Assembly: GCA_019828595.1 (NCBI GenBank)
Contig: JAHQRK010000015.1
Span: 558,001 to 622,000, forward strand
From: Aphanomyces cochlioides
Lineage: Eukaryota > Oomycota > Saprolegniomycetes > Saprolegniales > Verrucalvaceae
Direction of reading: 5' to 3'
Length of the DNA stretch: 64,000 nucleotides
Position numbers and translations under genes: made by a program. Below, one piece after another: positions 1 through 10,042 of this stretch (position 1 is the first letter of the stretch; each line of letters starts with the position of its first letter). Under the pieces are notes generated by a model. That model was not told the DNA's origin and did not search any database. It was given only the letters and a program-made list of their open reading frames with translations.

Positions 1-265
1 CGCCGATTGAGATGTAAATCGGGAGCGAATCGTCAGTTCCATCGTACTTTTTCAACTCATCCAGTGTAAAGACTCTGAGTTCTGCGCCGTTGTTGAGGTC
101 GTTTGTGGCATGGTTGTCTTGGCTGGTGCGGTATTCTGCCGCTCGGCGAGAGCCAAAGTACGGAATGGGACATTGCGTCAGCACATACTCTTCAATCTGC
201 GGCCAAAACACGGCGAGAAGACCCGCAACGACAGCGACGATCAAGAATGTCCTCGATTTGGCCAT
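1..265 (-). CDS. MAPR-family cytochrome b5-like heme-binding protein, 3' part outside window
   Basis: The gene reads right to left and leaves the window at base 1, so only about 88 N-terminal residues are visible. ATG is at 263-265. A hydrophobic segment near residues 6-20 (FLIVAVVAGLLAVFW) looks like a signal anchor. It is followed by FTLDELKKYDGTDDSLPIYISI, the usual opening of the membrane-associated progesterone receptor / cytochrome b5-like fold. Family members bind heme through a membrane-tethered b5-like domain and assist P450 and sterol chemistry in the ER. The heme-contacting part lies beyond the window edge, so heme binding cannot be confirmed here. The gene is divergent from the mitochondrial carrier, about 85 bp away. 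Confidence 0.7.
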   Translation of the reverse strand, partial: MAKSRTFLIVAVVAGLLAVFWPQIEEYVLTQCPIPYFGSRRAAEYRTSQDNHATNDLNNGAELRVFTLDELKKYDGTDDSLPIYISIG

Positions 266-349
266 GGCGACGTTGCTGGTTCCTTGTTTATCTACGATTG
301 GTTGATAATCTGACAACACTTTGTCAACAACGACACCTTTCAACACAAA

Positions 350-1414
350 ATGGGGAAGCCACGACAGCCGACACCACCGACGTTCACCCAGCTCGTGCTT
401 GCAGGCTCTGTCTCGGGGATGTCCAGTGTGCTTGTATGCCACCCTTTCGATACGATCCGTACGCGTTTGCAGCATGCATCGTCCTCATCCTCGACCACTT
501 TTCGCTCGGTTGTTTCCAAGACACTTCAGGAGGAGGGAGTTCGAGGTCTCTATAAAGGCTTTTTCCCGCCTTTCTTTTCCCAAGCCGTGTACAAGTCAGT
601 GATTTTCTCAACTCAAGCGCGCGTTCGAGCATTCTTAACAGAAAATACGGTCTCGCCATCACCGCTGTTTCTTTCGACTTCTTCTGGTGCAATTGCAGGG
701 TTTGTCATTCTACTTTTCATAGCACTTACGTCTATTCTTGCAGTGGTCTCAATGCATTTGTTGTGGCGCCAGTTGAGCTCGTACGAAATCGACTTCAAGT
801 CCAACCAGCCCACTCAAAGACGTATCAAACCAGCTTAGACGTCTTGCGGCATGTGGTCCATAGCGAGGGGATTCCAGCTCTATGGAAGGGATTGTCCAGC
901 ACTATTACACGCGATGCTCTTGGCGTTGCGCTTTACTTTGTCGGCTTCGACTTTGTCAGGTCAGCCTCTTGTGACCTGTGTAGAATTGACGCCTTTGTCA
1001 TGTAGATCATCTTTGCCTGAGGAAATGGACCCGACATCACGCGTATTGATTGCTGGTGCAGCCGGTGGAATTTCCTTTTGGGCGATTGCACTGCCGTTTG
1101 ATACTGTACGACGTAGTCTCTACTGGCGACAATCATGGACCGATGAGTAGATCAAAACGGTGATTCAAGTTGATGGCGGCAAAAATGGCAATGGTAATTC
1201 CATGCTCAAAACAGGATGGCGTCTTGTGCAAGACCACGGCTTGCGACGAATCTTTCAAGGGTGGCAGGCTGCTTTCTCACGGTAAGTTTCTCTTGTTATC
1301 ACTGTTTTGTGCTCAAAATGAATCTAAAGTGGCATCCCAAGTGCCGCGATTACGTTTTACACGTACGACGCAACGATGAAATACCTTCAAGAAAAAGAAG
1401 ATCGTTTTACTTAA
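350..1414 (+). CDS. Mitochondrial carrier (SLC25) family protein
   Basis: Five exons with introns at 700-743, 960-1005, 1106-1150 and 1282-1329 join into one frame ending at TAA 1412-1414. The three SLC25 repeats show their signature lines: PFDTIRTRLQ in repeat 1, PVELVRNRLQ in repeat 2 and PFDTIKTVIQ in repeat 3. Each is followed by the usual G-x-xGLYKG / ALWKG / IFQGW helix end. The V-E-L-V-R variant in repeat 2 resembles the carnitine/acylcarnitine and basic amino-acid branch, but the substrate cannot be fixed from sequence alone. Expected location is the inner mitochondrial membrane with six membrane spans. The stop codon overlaps the stop of the convergent TPR gene in a shared TTAA. Confidence 0.88.
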
Positions 1415-2908
1415 ACTTTATGCATCTCTGCGAGCGCATGCGTCTCCCCGAAGAGCATCACAGCGCGATCGTACGCGGCGGCGTGCTTGGTGGCGTCTGT
1501 TTTCGTGAGCATAGCCGCCAAATGGTCGAGTTTGAGTTGGACGTAAGGTAGAAAGAGAGGATTATCGATTGCATCCTCTTTTGTGCTACATTTGTTCAAT
1601 CAGTTGGGGTCTGCTGGACAAGCGATAGACAAACCTTTGGAGAAGAGCTTGCGCTGCTTCAACCATGGTCGTGGCTTGGACAATGTAATCCATTTTTTCA
1701 AGACATTGAGCAATGGATGCCATGAGAACAGCTCTTGCGTATGGCATGCTCTGATCGGCTGGGAGCTGCTTGCGCACTGCTCGGAAAAGCTCGAGAGCAC
1801 CGCCGTACTTGCTAAGCATCAACTTAGCCGTGCCGAGGTAGTACATGGCTTCCAAATGACCAGGACTTCCAGGCCGCTGCTCGTTATATCTAATGGAAAG
1901 AAGAAGGCGTCAATGGAGCTTCTCGCAATTTTGAGTACATGTCGACGGCGGAAGTAAGAACGTTTTGGCCTTGGTGAAACTCGCCTTCCATGAGATAGCT
2001 CACTCCCAGGCCCAAGAGCAAATCCGAGTACTTCAGCGACGACGACGAGACATACTGCTTGGCGAGCTTGAACATGTTGATTGCACGAAGCGGGAGCCAG
2101 TGTAGGCGATACAAGTTGGCCAAGTTGAGGAGAATGTCAGCTTGAGCTAGTCACGAGAAAGGGTTCATGAGGACGGCTGGTAAGTTATCACACCATCGTG
2201 CGATGCTTTGTGGAGGCCATTGAACCCCGACTCATAAATGTTGCTCAGTGTTGGGAAGTCCCCCATGCCGGAGCGAATCGCCGATGTTGCGAGCAGATTA
2301 ATCGACGCTGCTGTGTTGTACACACCAAACTTTTCTTGTAGCCCTACATTTTGTTCAATATCTTGACCATCGAAGTTACGGAGTTGCTTACCTTCATCGA
2401 CCTCCATGGCTTCCACGAGAAACTTGTTGGCTTGAACGTAATCACCGCTTTCCATGTAAGCATAGCCAAGATCGGCGAGCGCATTGGCGTACAGTGGATG
2501 CTGCTTTCCAAATTGTTTGATCACCTGCGTTTTCACCTGGTCAAGAAGTGCAATCGCCGCGTCAAAATCACGCTCGTGAAGCAACTCAAAAGCGACCCAA
2601 ACTTCTTTTTCAGCGATAAACTCGTCGTCGCCATGCAGACTCTTGACTTCATCCGCTGATAGCTTCATGAATTTTTTCGGGTCTTCTTTCAAAACGTCGA
2701 TCTTGCCCAACAAGGTCTCCATCGGTTTGCTTGTCAGCATTTTGTCGCTTGCCTTAGAGCCCAAGACTCGATTCAAATCTGTCCAACGCATGCGGGGCAA
2801 CTGGTACGGCTTGAACGGAGCTAGAGGCAACACATCAATCTCATGGACCTCTTCCGCGCCAAACACCACCGCAATCGCCGCCAAGATCGTCAAACAGCTC
2901 GGCCACAT
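1411..2908 (-). CDS. Secreted or ER-lumenal TPR-repeat protein
   Basis: Four exons on the minus strand; introns are near 2147-2193, about 1903-1951, and about 1592-1640. The chosen ATG (2906-2908) gives a clean signal peptide (MWPSCLTILAAIAVVFGAEE). An upstream in-frame ATG at 2965 would put about 19 residues in front of it. The mature protein carries repeated tetratricopeptide-like helices (for example LLHERDFDAAIALLDQV, NALADLGYAYMESGDYVQA, AMYYLGTAKLMLSKYGGAL). TPR arrays are protein-interaction scaffolds; no enzyme motif is seen, so the role is open. The stop TAA occupies 1411-1413 on the opposite strand and overlaps the carrier stop. Two TATCCGGATA motifs lie between this gene and the divergent gene at 3176. 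Confidence 0.7.
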
Positions 2909-2990
2909 TTTTCGATTTGCTTGACGAATCGGCGTCGAAATTAGAGATCTTTGGAAATTATTCATTTATACAGTAGTTTGACGAAATATT

Positions 2991-3071
2991 TATCCGGATA
3001 TTATGGAATATCACAGGTAACACTAGAGATATGTCATTATAAGGGTATTCTAAAATAAGTTTATCCGGATA
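2991..3071. promoter_or_regulatory. Two TATCCGGATA palindromes in a bidirectional promoter
   Basis: Perfect copies of the 10-bp palindrome TATCCGGATA lie at 2991-3000 and 3062-3071, between divergent genes starting at 2908 (minus) and 3176 (plus). The spacing is about 83 bp and 105 bp from the two start codons. The same word recurs upstream of several other genes in this window. Binding of a dimeric transcription factor is an inference. Confidence 0.55.
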
Positions 3072-3104
3072 ATATAAATTGTGGAAGGATATATATTTAC
3101 TTTA

Positions 3105-3135
3105 ATTGGCTATAAATAAATTTTAGTAGCCAATC
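3105..3135. promoter_or_regulatory. CCAAT-box pair with TATA-like sequence
   Basis: ATTGGCTATAAATAAA at 3105-3120 is followed by AGCCAAT at about 3129-3135, so two CCAAT boxes face each other around an AT-rich core about 45-70 bp before the ATG at 3176. The same ATTGGCTATAA word lies 5 bp before the ATG of the Rpn9 gene at 43494. Confidence 0.4.
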
Positions 3136-3175
3136 AGAATGGATACTGCATGTCCATGCAACCAAATTTCAGAAA

Positions 3176-4933
3176 ATGCGCCGCCTTGTCCACCGCGTTG
3201 TCCATGAACGGGGTGCCTGGCCAATTGCGTCGACGCTACGAAGCTTGAGCACTGCAGTCTCTAGTGATATCTATGCTCAGAAGCTTCAGCACCATCTACT
3301 TGACAGCGACTTTGACACTGCGTTGCAAGCGTTTAAAGCCGAACGAACGAATATCCCGCCAAATTTGATGGCTGTCATGTCGTTAGTCGAGCATCTTGAC
3401 AAGACAGACGAGGCGCGATTGATGCAAAAGTGCACAATTGCGTTCTTTCTAAAGCGGCAACATCAAGTCGCACCGACGCTGGTGACCGCGTACAAAAACC
3501 TTGGGATTAGCATTCCTCAACCACTTCTGCGGGAAGTTGTCCTTTCTTTGCTCCACGAGAATGAAACCACACGAGCGTTGGAGGTACACAATGTATATCG
3601 ATTGCATCTAACATGCTAGCTAGGTCATTGGCATGGCATTCCGAGATCGCGTGTCAATTCCAGCTGACATCTTCTATCAATGTTTTTCCCAGTGCGAGGA
3701 GCTCAGTATTGATCCACGGCCATTTGCTGCCATGTTTATTCAATGCTGGAAAGCACAACTTGTTAATTTTCCCAGTCTTCCATCCCTCGGATCAGTCATC
3801 TTGTCGGTGTGCTTCAGCCAAGGAGCTATCGCCGATGGATTAGCATGTGTCTCACTACTTCCTCCATCCTCAGTTGATTCCAAGAAGCTTCAGTTCTTGC
3901 GTCAAGTCTTTGAAGTTGTGGACTCGACCGGTACTTAATTCTTCATCTAGTCGACCTCACATCTTTGTCGTAGAAACGGCTGAACTGCATCAAACATTGA
4001 TAGCATTTGTGCAAGCCGAGGACGATTCCAAAGCATGGGAAACATTTAGCCTTCTCCGTGAAAAGGACTTCGCCATGACGTCTGCTTTCCTCAAAGACAT
4101 TGGTGAATATTCCATTGCTTTTCTCCAGAAGCTCATCGTGAATCTAGCCGCCGCGCTTTTCCGCTTGGGAAGACACGACCAGGCCAACGAAGTCTTCGCA
4201 TATGCGTTGACTCAAAACATCAAGATGCCAGCTCTCGCTTTCATGCTTGGCTTCCAGAAGTCAAGATCCCTCTCTCTAGCGACCCGATATCGCGACGCCT
4301 TGCGGCAAAACCTGGCAGAACCAACAGCAAAGGTCTTGAGCGTTGCCATGCGAGTTGCATTTGAGCATAGCGACAGCTCGCTCGCGTTGGACTTGAAAGC
4401 GATATTTGATCAACAAAACTTTACTTCAGATGACAAGCGGCTGAATGCAACTCTGGACTACGTCGCCCGCTCCGCCTCACATGACCAAGACATCCCCCCT
4501 CTGGTCATAGATTTCGTTTTGAACCAACGAACCTCAGCCGCCATGCCTCTCTTCCGGAGACTCGTCGAAGCCCAAATCGATATCCACGGTAAGCAACCTC
4601 CCACTTCATTCTCGTATGAGCCTTTCTTCCCAAGGCGATATGCTGCAAGGCATGCTGAATGCAGCTGAGTCGGCTAGCAATGCCGAAGACCTCTTGACTT
4701 ACGCGATGAAGAACGGCGTGGCTCTGGGTACCACAGCCGTGGTGTCTAGTTTAGCCAGGTGGCCCCAGGACTCACTTGCCGCGATTGCCGTGGACCTCAT
4801 CCATGCTAACTTGGTCCAAGTCAGCCCCTCTTTAATCCGGCGGATCAATGCCGCCGCCGCGGGGGATACATATGCAGCCAGTGTAGCCCTGTGGGATCTT
4901 TTGCCCCGTAAGGAAGATAAGCAAGAGCTATGA
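3176..4933 (+). CDS. Mitochondrial helical-repeat (PPR-like) hypothetical protein
   Basis: Four exons with introns at 3584-3623, 3931-3973 and 4589-4634 give one frame ending at 4931-4933. The N-terminus is rich in Arg, His and Ser and lacks acids (MRRLVHRVVHERG then STLRSLSTAVSS), which fits a mitochondrial targeting sequence. The rest is a run of paired amphipathic helices of about 30-35 residues (for example LIVNLAAALFRLGRHDQANEVF), the style of degenerate PPR/TPR organelle RNA-binding proteins. No catalytic motif is seen. A role in mitochondrial RNA metabolism is a guess from fold and targeting. It could equally be a lineage-specific alpha-solenoid scaffold. Confidence 0.6.
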
Positions 4934-6836
4934 GGGCATGCAAAAGACCCCCAGGAAAAGACCCCAAGCCACTCATCCAGTCTTCTCTTGGCTACTAACG
5001 GCTTCAAACATTTCATGGATGAGATGATTGAGCCATCGTGCTCATCATGTCGTCATGGTGTCGCAAACTGCCTACAAGGCCAAATCCTTGAGGCATCGGG
5101 GGCTTTTTTTGCAGCTAGCTACAGTAAAGGGAAGCGACCAAACTCATCGTGGTCGATTGATTCGTCCCCAGTCATTGATTCCGATTGCTTTCGCAGCTTG
5201 GCGGCTCCTCTGTGAATCAGCATGAGCGTTCGACAGTTGCAAGTTGCGCAAACAATTCCTTCTCGCGACAACGATCGTCGCACACGCCACGACAAAAGAC
5301 CAGATCGAGGGCAAGAGGAAGCGATCCAGACGCTAGCTTGACGGTCGATTGAAAGAGCAGAGGCTGGAAGTCTTGTCGGAATAGGATGGAAGCAACAATT
5401 CTGACGCGAGTTCTCGCGGCTGGTCTGCGATTCTGCGTAATCCAGGTGTCCGTGTCACCTGTTCCACCAATCATGATACATCGTCAAGTCGGCAAAAGCA
5501 CGTGGGGAGAACTTTGCACCCATGGACTGTCGACCCGTCTTTTCTTCCTTCGTCCATGACATGGTCGCGCGGCAACTCCGCGCCCAAGGAGCAAGAAAAG
5601 CGTCGGTGCGTCGAGATGGCGATATTACGCTTTGTCGTCACGCCACGTTTATCGATGCTGATTGGCTGATTGAAAAATTCGACGCCAATCAGAATCCTTC
5701 TCAGTAAGAACGTTCCCATGCATTCCCGTGGTGTGAAACAATCAAGCCACGCCCGCGAGACAAAACTCCAGCTCGAATAGCCCCAGCCACGTGAATCGAT
5801 TGAAAAGCGTATGCTCTCTATTATGCAGTCGAAATCACGGTTGAAAACGACCTGTGGACGGCGAAATTCGAATATAACCAGATCAAAACTCGAATAACGT
5901 GTTTTGACGAGATATTCATCAACGATGACGACGAGACAGACCTTTTCGAAACGGCGGCAAGCCTTGCGATTCCAGCATCGTGTCGAAGCGAGGATGCTGC
6001 CAGAGTGTTGGGGAAACAAGCGGCGAAGCCAGACCTTGGCTTGTCGCTACAGACGCGACCATATTGAACACGTTATATACTATATTGCGGTGCATACACT
6101 ATTTAAAATTTGGACAATTTAGATTCCTCCCATCTTCAAGAATATCAACCAGGTCGATTCTTCTGAGAGATGGTTTCACCCAGGCGCGCATTTAAGAATA
6201 GACAAAGCCATCCATATTGCAAGCCCGCGTTAAATATACATTAAGACATCGGAGGAGAAAGCAGTCAGCACCTCAAGAGCGCACTCGTTCCGATCTTTCC
6301 AATTTTTACTGTATCATACTCAGTTTGGTCATCCGGATAAACGTGATGAAGATCGCCACAGTGTCAAGCACTCCAATGACGCTAATACATGCATCCTGCA
6401 TCTTCAAATGAGCTACTTAACCGACGGGATATGCTAGCACGTCTTGTTGATGCGCAATGACCACGATTGTGGCGATTTCAAGAAGTCACCAGTTATTCCG
6501 ACTTTGGTATCCGGATAGAGGAATCATTGACTGATTCGACAAAACTCCCTTGCAAAAGAAAGCACGCCAAGAAGTTCGATCAAACTCTTGATCAGTATGA
6601 CGAAGAGCTGTTCTCAACGCACTCAAATCGTCGTTCGATCCAGTCTCTGAGCATGCTTGATCAAGATAACTTGGTCTAACATTAATTAACGTTGAAGTGA
6701 AATTTGGAATATTTCATTACATAGAGTGATTTTAATAAAACCTATAAAACGCATGCGGAATAGACCACGGGCACAATTTGTAGCAGTTGACATTTTTGAT
6801 TGTTCTTCAAAACGACATTTGCCACGTTGGATGAAG
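4934..6836. other. Stretch without a resolvable gene
   Basis: About 1.9 kb with only short, interrupted reading frames on both strands. Pieces that could be exons or relics are 4988-5215 (+), 5223-5340 (+), 5522-5707 (+) and 6467-6679 (+; ends in a plausible acidic/serine-rich C-terminus). I could not join them through convincing splice sites. CATCCGGATA at 6330-6339 and TATCCGGATA at 6508-6517 match the promoter word found elsewhere, so a small gene near 6.35-6.7 kb may exist. Nothing here matches a family I recognise. Confidence 0.4.
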
Positions 6837-7280
6837 ATGTCGGACGACAGCAGCAGCAGTTTGGGCGAGCTCGTGCGGCCAATTCCGCGCGCCCAGTCGT
6901 TTGGAGAGAGCCATGACTTGGTGCATCATGACGCGTCCATGCCGCGCACCGCCTCGCTCTCGGATTTGCGTGTGCGTGGTGCAATTTTCCGCCGTGGACC
7001 GATTGAATACAACGGTTGTGGCGCGTTTTTGGGCACGACGAACCCAGGCACGAAGAAAGACGTGCGTTGTGGCAACTGCGGCGACTATGATCACATTACG
7101 ATTGACTGTGTGTTGCTTGGCGACGAAGGCGAGAATGATCAACCCTCCTTGACGTATCTGCAAAAGGAGCTGCACCGATCGCATGTTTTACGCGAAGGAC
7201 TGGACGAACGAGTATCACCAACTACGATCGGGCGAAAGGTCGTGCCCGCGGCGATTCCAGAACGAAGTCCATTGCAGTAG
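6837..7280 (+). CDS. Small CxxC zinc-ribbon-like protein, copy 1
   Basis: Single-exon ORF of about 147 residues starting at ATG 6837 (an in-frame ATG at 6831 adds two residues). The N-terminus is Ser-rich (MSDDSSSSLGELVRPIPRAQSF). The core reads SLSDLRVRGAIFRRGPIEYN, then an NGCG element, then VRCGNCGDYDHITIDC. The four cysteines (one in NGCG, CGNC, final DC) and the histidine look like a small metal-binding knuckle. I do not recognise the family. A paralogue sits 1.1 kb downstream on the same strand with the same core and a different tail, so this is a tandem duplication. The R-x-x-S-F motif around residue 22 resembles a 14-3-3/AGC-kinase site. Confidence 0.65.
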   Translation: MSDDSSSSLGELVRPIPRAQSFGESHDLVHHDASMPRTASLSDLRVRGAIFRRGPIEYNGCGAFLGTTNPGTKKDVRCGNCGDYDHITIDCVLLGDEGENDQPSLTYLQKELHRSHVLREGLDERVSPTTIGRKVVPAAIPERSPLQ

Positions 7281-8409
7281 TCGGCCTGTTTGATGTATGT
7301 ATTTAACCAATTTTATTAACCTTTAAGAACGAATTTCTCTCTCCGACCGTCTCCAATTGACTTGTACACAATCAAGTACGCTCTATTCGATAGAATAGTA
7401 GCTGCAAGGCGCTCGATAGTCTCAACAAAGCTAGAAAGTGGATCGAGAGCTTTGGTCTACTCCATGGTGGCTTGTGCAAACAACTTTTTGTAGATAAACC
7501 TCTTAAAACAAATATTCTCTGTATATTTTGATTTTTTAACAAACGTACGAACGTATTGACGAACAGACGATGCACGGGATAATCAACTCAGTCGATCACA
7601 TGACCAGCAAGGGAGAGAGCAAACAAGCGAGGAAACCGCCTTTGGACAGAGGAAACAAAACTGTGCATGTGCGAGTAAAAGCGAGGCAATGGGACAGTGA
7701 AGCTAGTCGCAGGTCTGTCAACGGTGAGGATGGTTTTGCAGAATAATTAGCAATCTCCAGTGATGCCTGCTGCATGGCGAGCTGGAAAACCACCAAAGAC
7801 AAAGATCCAACGCCGACGTGATGACGGCAACCACAATGTCGATTTCCCACACCGATTCAAAGCAGTGATCTCTTTTAGAGATGATACCTTCGCCACGACG
7901 AGAAACGATCGTGTGCGCTTGACTCGACGACACGAGTGACGACGTTGGGCTTGGTTTGGGCGATCAACTTTGATTAGATTTCCAGGATAAGGTTATCCAT
8001 GAAAGGTCGTTGGCACCAGCTTACAGAGCAGCACCGACCGACTAACTCGACCGACAAGGACATGTCATATGGACGGAAGGCGAGAACGATGACACAATAC
8101 CAGGCACACCGGAGATCAAGCAGCTACCTACGGTAGACTGATTGTCTATCGGGCGACTTCACTGTGTAATTCGAACTTGCGCGACCTTTCGACAGTGTGA
8201 AACGAACGAACGATGCACGAACAGACGACTGTCCAGCATATAACTCATGCAGTCACATCAACATTCACGATAACGCAGCGAAACTGCTTGGAACGACCTG
8301 ACAGACGGCAAGCGGGGGGACGACCCTCGGCGACCTTTCCACGAACGAAGAGCTCCAGCTGGACGAGCAGCAACCGTCGCAGGCTGTCATTTTCGAAAGT
8401 TCAATTGAA
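7281..8409. other. Intergenic spacer between the two CxxC paralogues
   Basis: No convincing coding sequence; the short frames on both strands lack family features. Two stretches resemble each other weakly (about 7545-7605 and 8195-8255: runs of ACGAACG, CGAACAGACGA, then AACTCA..GCAGTCACATC / AACTCAGTCGATCACATG). This may be a leftover of the duplication that made the gene pair. Confidence 0.4.
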
Positions 8410-8862
8410 ATGCACGCGTCTGACGTAAGCAACAGCAGCTCGAGCGACGTCGTCCAGCCGATGCCACGCTCGCAATCCTTTGATGAACGCCTGGGTTTGA
8501 TCCATCAAGAGCGTATTCCACGCAATCTCTCTCTAACAGATTTGCGCGTCCGAGGGGCGATCTTCTGCAGAGGGCCCCTCGAGTACAATGGCTGCGGGGT
8601 GTGTTTGGGCACGGCGTCGCCTCGGACTGGCAAAGATCGTGTGCGGTGTGGAAACTGCGGCGAATACGACCACATTACTATCGACTGCGTCTTTCTGGCC
8701 GACGAAGGGCTGAACGAGCAGCCATCGTTGACTTATCTTCAAAGAGAGGTGCAGCGATCAAATCAATCATTCCATCGCCTCGATCATCGCGCACAGTCTG
8801 CCAACGGCATTGACGGCGATCCCAGGATGGCGTCCATCATGACAGATGACGAATTTAATTGA
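8410..8862 (+). CDS. Small CxxC zinc-ribbon-like protein, copy 2
   Basis: Single-exon ORF of 150 residues (ATG 8410, stop 8860-8862), a paralogue of the gene at 6837. The conserved block is SLTDLRVRGAIFCRGPLEYN, NGCGVCLGT, VRCGNCGEYDHITIDC, then QPSLTYLQREVQRS. Compared with copy 1 there is an extra cysteine after the first one (NGCGVC), giving C-x2-C plus C-x2-C spacing typical of a zinc ribbon; copy 1 has C-x2-F there. The C-terminal 40 residues differ fully between copies. The R-S-Q-S-F site near residue 22 is kept. Function unknown. Confidence 0.65.
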   Translation: MHASDVSNSSSSDVVQPMPRSQSFDERLGLIHQERIPRNLSLTDLRVRGAIFCRGPLEYNGCGVCLGTASPRTGKDRVRCGNCGEYDHITIDCVFLADEGLNEQPSLTYLQREVQRSNQSFHRLDHRAQSANGIDGDPRMASIMTDDEFN

Positions 8863-9055
8863 AATCCTTCAGCAACTGCTTGACATTTGTGCTTTATCTT
8901 TCTTCATGCATTGACCTCATCGTCAAGATTCCAATGCGTCTCTACTCGATAACGTCATGACGGGCGTTGTGGACTCTTCAGAGCAAGCACAGGAAGGAAA
9001 CGACGAGCTTTTAAATTTGAGCTTCCGCATTCAAATCAAGTGCGTGGCGAGCTAG

Positions 9056-9854
9056 CTAGATCCAGACGGCGGCGCAGATAATGAGAAGAGCGACGAAGAC
9101 GACAGCTAGACCAGCGTTTGGATTTTGTTGGACGAAGGCACGTACTTGACATGGACGGCCGCCAACTGTACGAGAGTGGCAGAGTCAAGTAGTCTTGGTG
9201 CAATGTGCATCGATTGAAACTTGCCGACGCTTCATTGTCGCCTAGATGGATGGCCAAAGTTTCAGTCTTTGTAGTGCGTCAAGTATTACCTGGAACGCAA
9301 TTGCCGGTCGGTTTCTCCGTGCATGGAATCGTCGCGCAGACTTGGCTGAGGAAGAGTTGATAGGAATCCATGAAGACGCACGAGTCGGCCACTTGGACGC
9401 ACATGGAGCGGCATGGCGGCAGCGGGGCATTCGGACAAGAGTTCTTTGTCGATGCCCACGTGAGGCAATTGAGTTTGTACACCTAAAGATCCCTAAAGAA
9501 GGCTCCAAAAGTAGAGCGTACCAATGCGCGGCAAGCTGGTGTGTCTTTGTACTGATACTGGCCGCCAAAGATAGTCATGAGCGTCACAGCCCGATCAATG
9601 TCTTCGCACACGCCTTGCTTGGGTAGCTGCGTCGTCGCATTCCTGAAGCCGTGAGGTCGATTCCTAGGCAAGATGAGATACCTTGTGTAGCCGACAATTG
9701 GATCTGGAAGACTGAGACCATTGAGAGCTTTGCAGTTGCTCAGCTGCCAGCACGACGTGCACCGAGTGGTAGCAACGTCTCCAATTGCTGCCCATGTCGA
9801 GCTCAGCCAGAGAAAGCATATCGCGACGTCGAACTGGCGGCGAAGATGTGCCAT
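9056..9854 (-). CDS. Secreted/membrane protein with frizzled-like cysteine-rich domain
   Basis: Three exons on the minus strand. ATG 9852-9854 opens a signal peptide (MAHLRRQFDVAICFLWLSS). The first exon carries cysteine pairs (CTSCWQLSNC). The second reads CPNAPLPPCRSMCVQVADSC followed by CATIPC, which is the core of the frizzled CRD fold: PLPPCRSMCxxxxxxC is the signature helix. The last exon ends QNPNAGLAVVFVALLIICAAVWI and stop at 9056-9058, a C-terminal membrane anchor with almost no tail. Frizzled CRDs bind lipids or lipidated ligands. In a non-animal protist this would be a lone ectodomain on a membrane stalk, not a seven-pass receptor. Exact exon ends are approximate. Confidence 0.6.
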
Positions 9855-10042
9855 GGAAATTGTAACTGTCGCGCCGTTTCGGTCGCCAGTTACAGTTTCA
9901 AATTGCACTCTGTCGCCTCCAGCATGACTGAGATCTTTTCGAACGCCGCGAGAAAGACAGGAGCAGGATAAAGCTTTCATCTATCAAGTCGAGCTTGTGT
10001 ATACTGATCTACTTCAGCCAAGAACGAGTTGAGCTCGGGATC

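Noticed and set aside
5471..6019. 182-residue minus-strand ORF
   Set aside because: No motif, atypical composition and no start or promoter context; probably chance.
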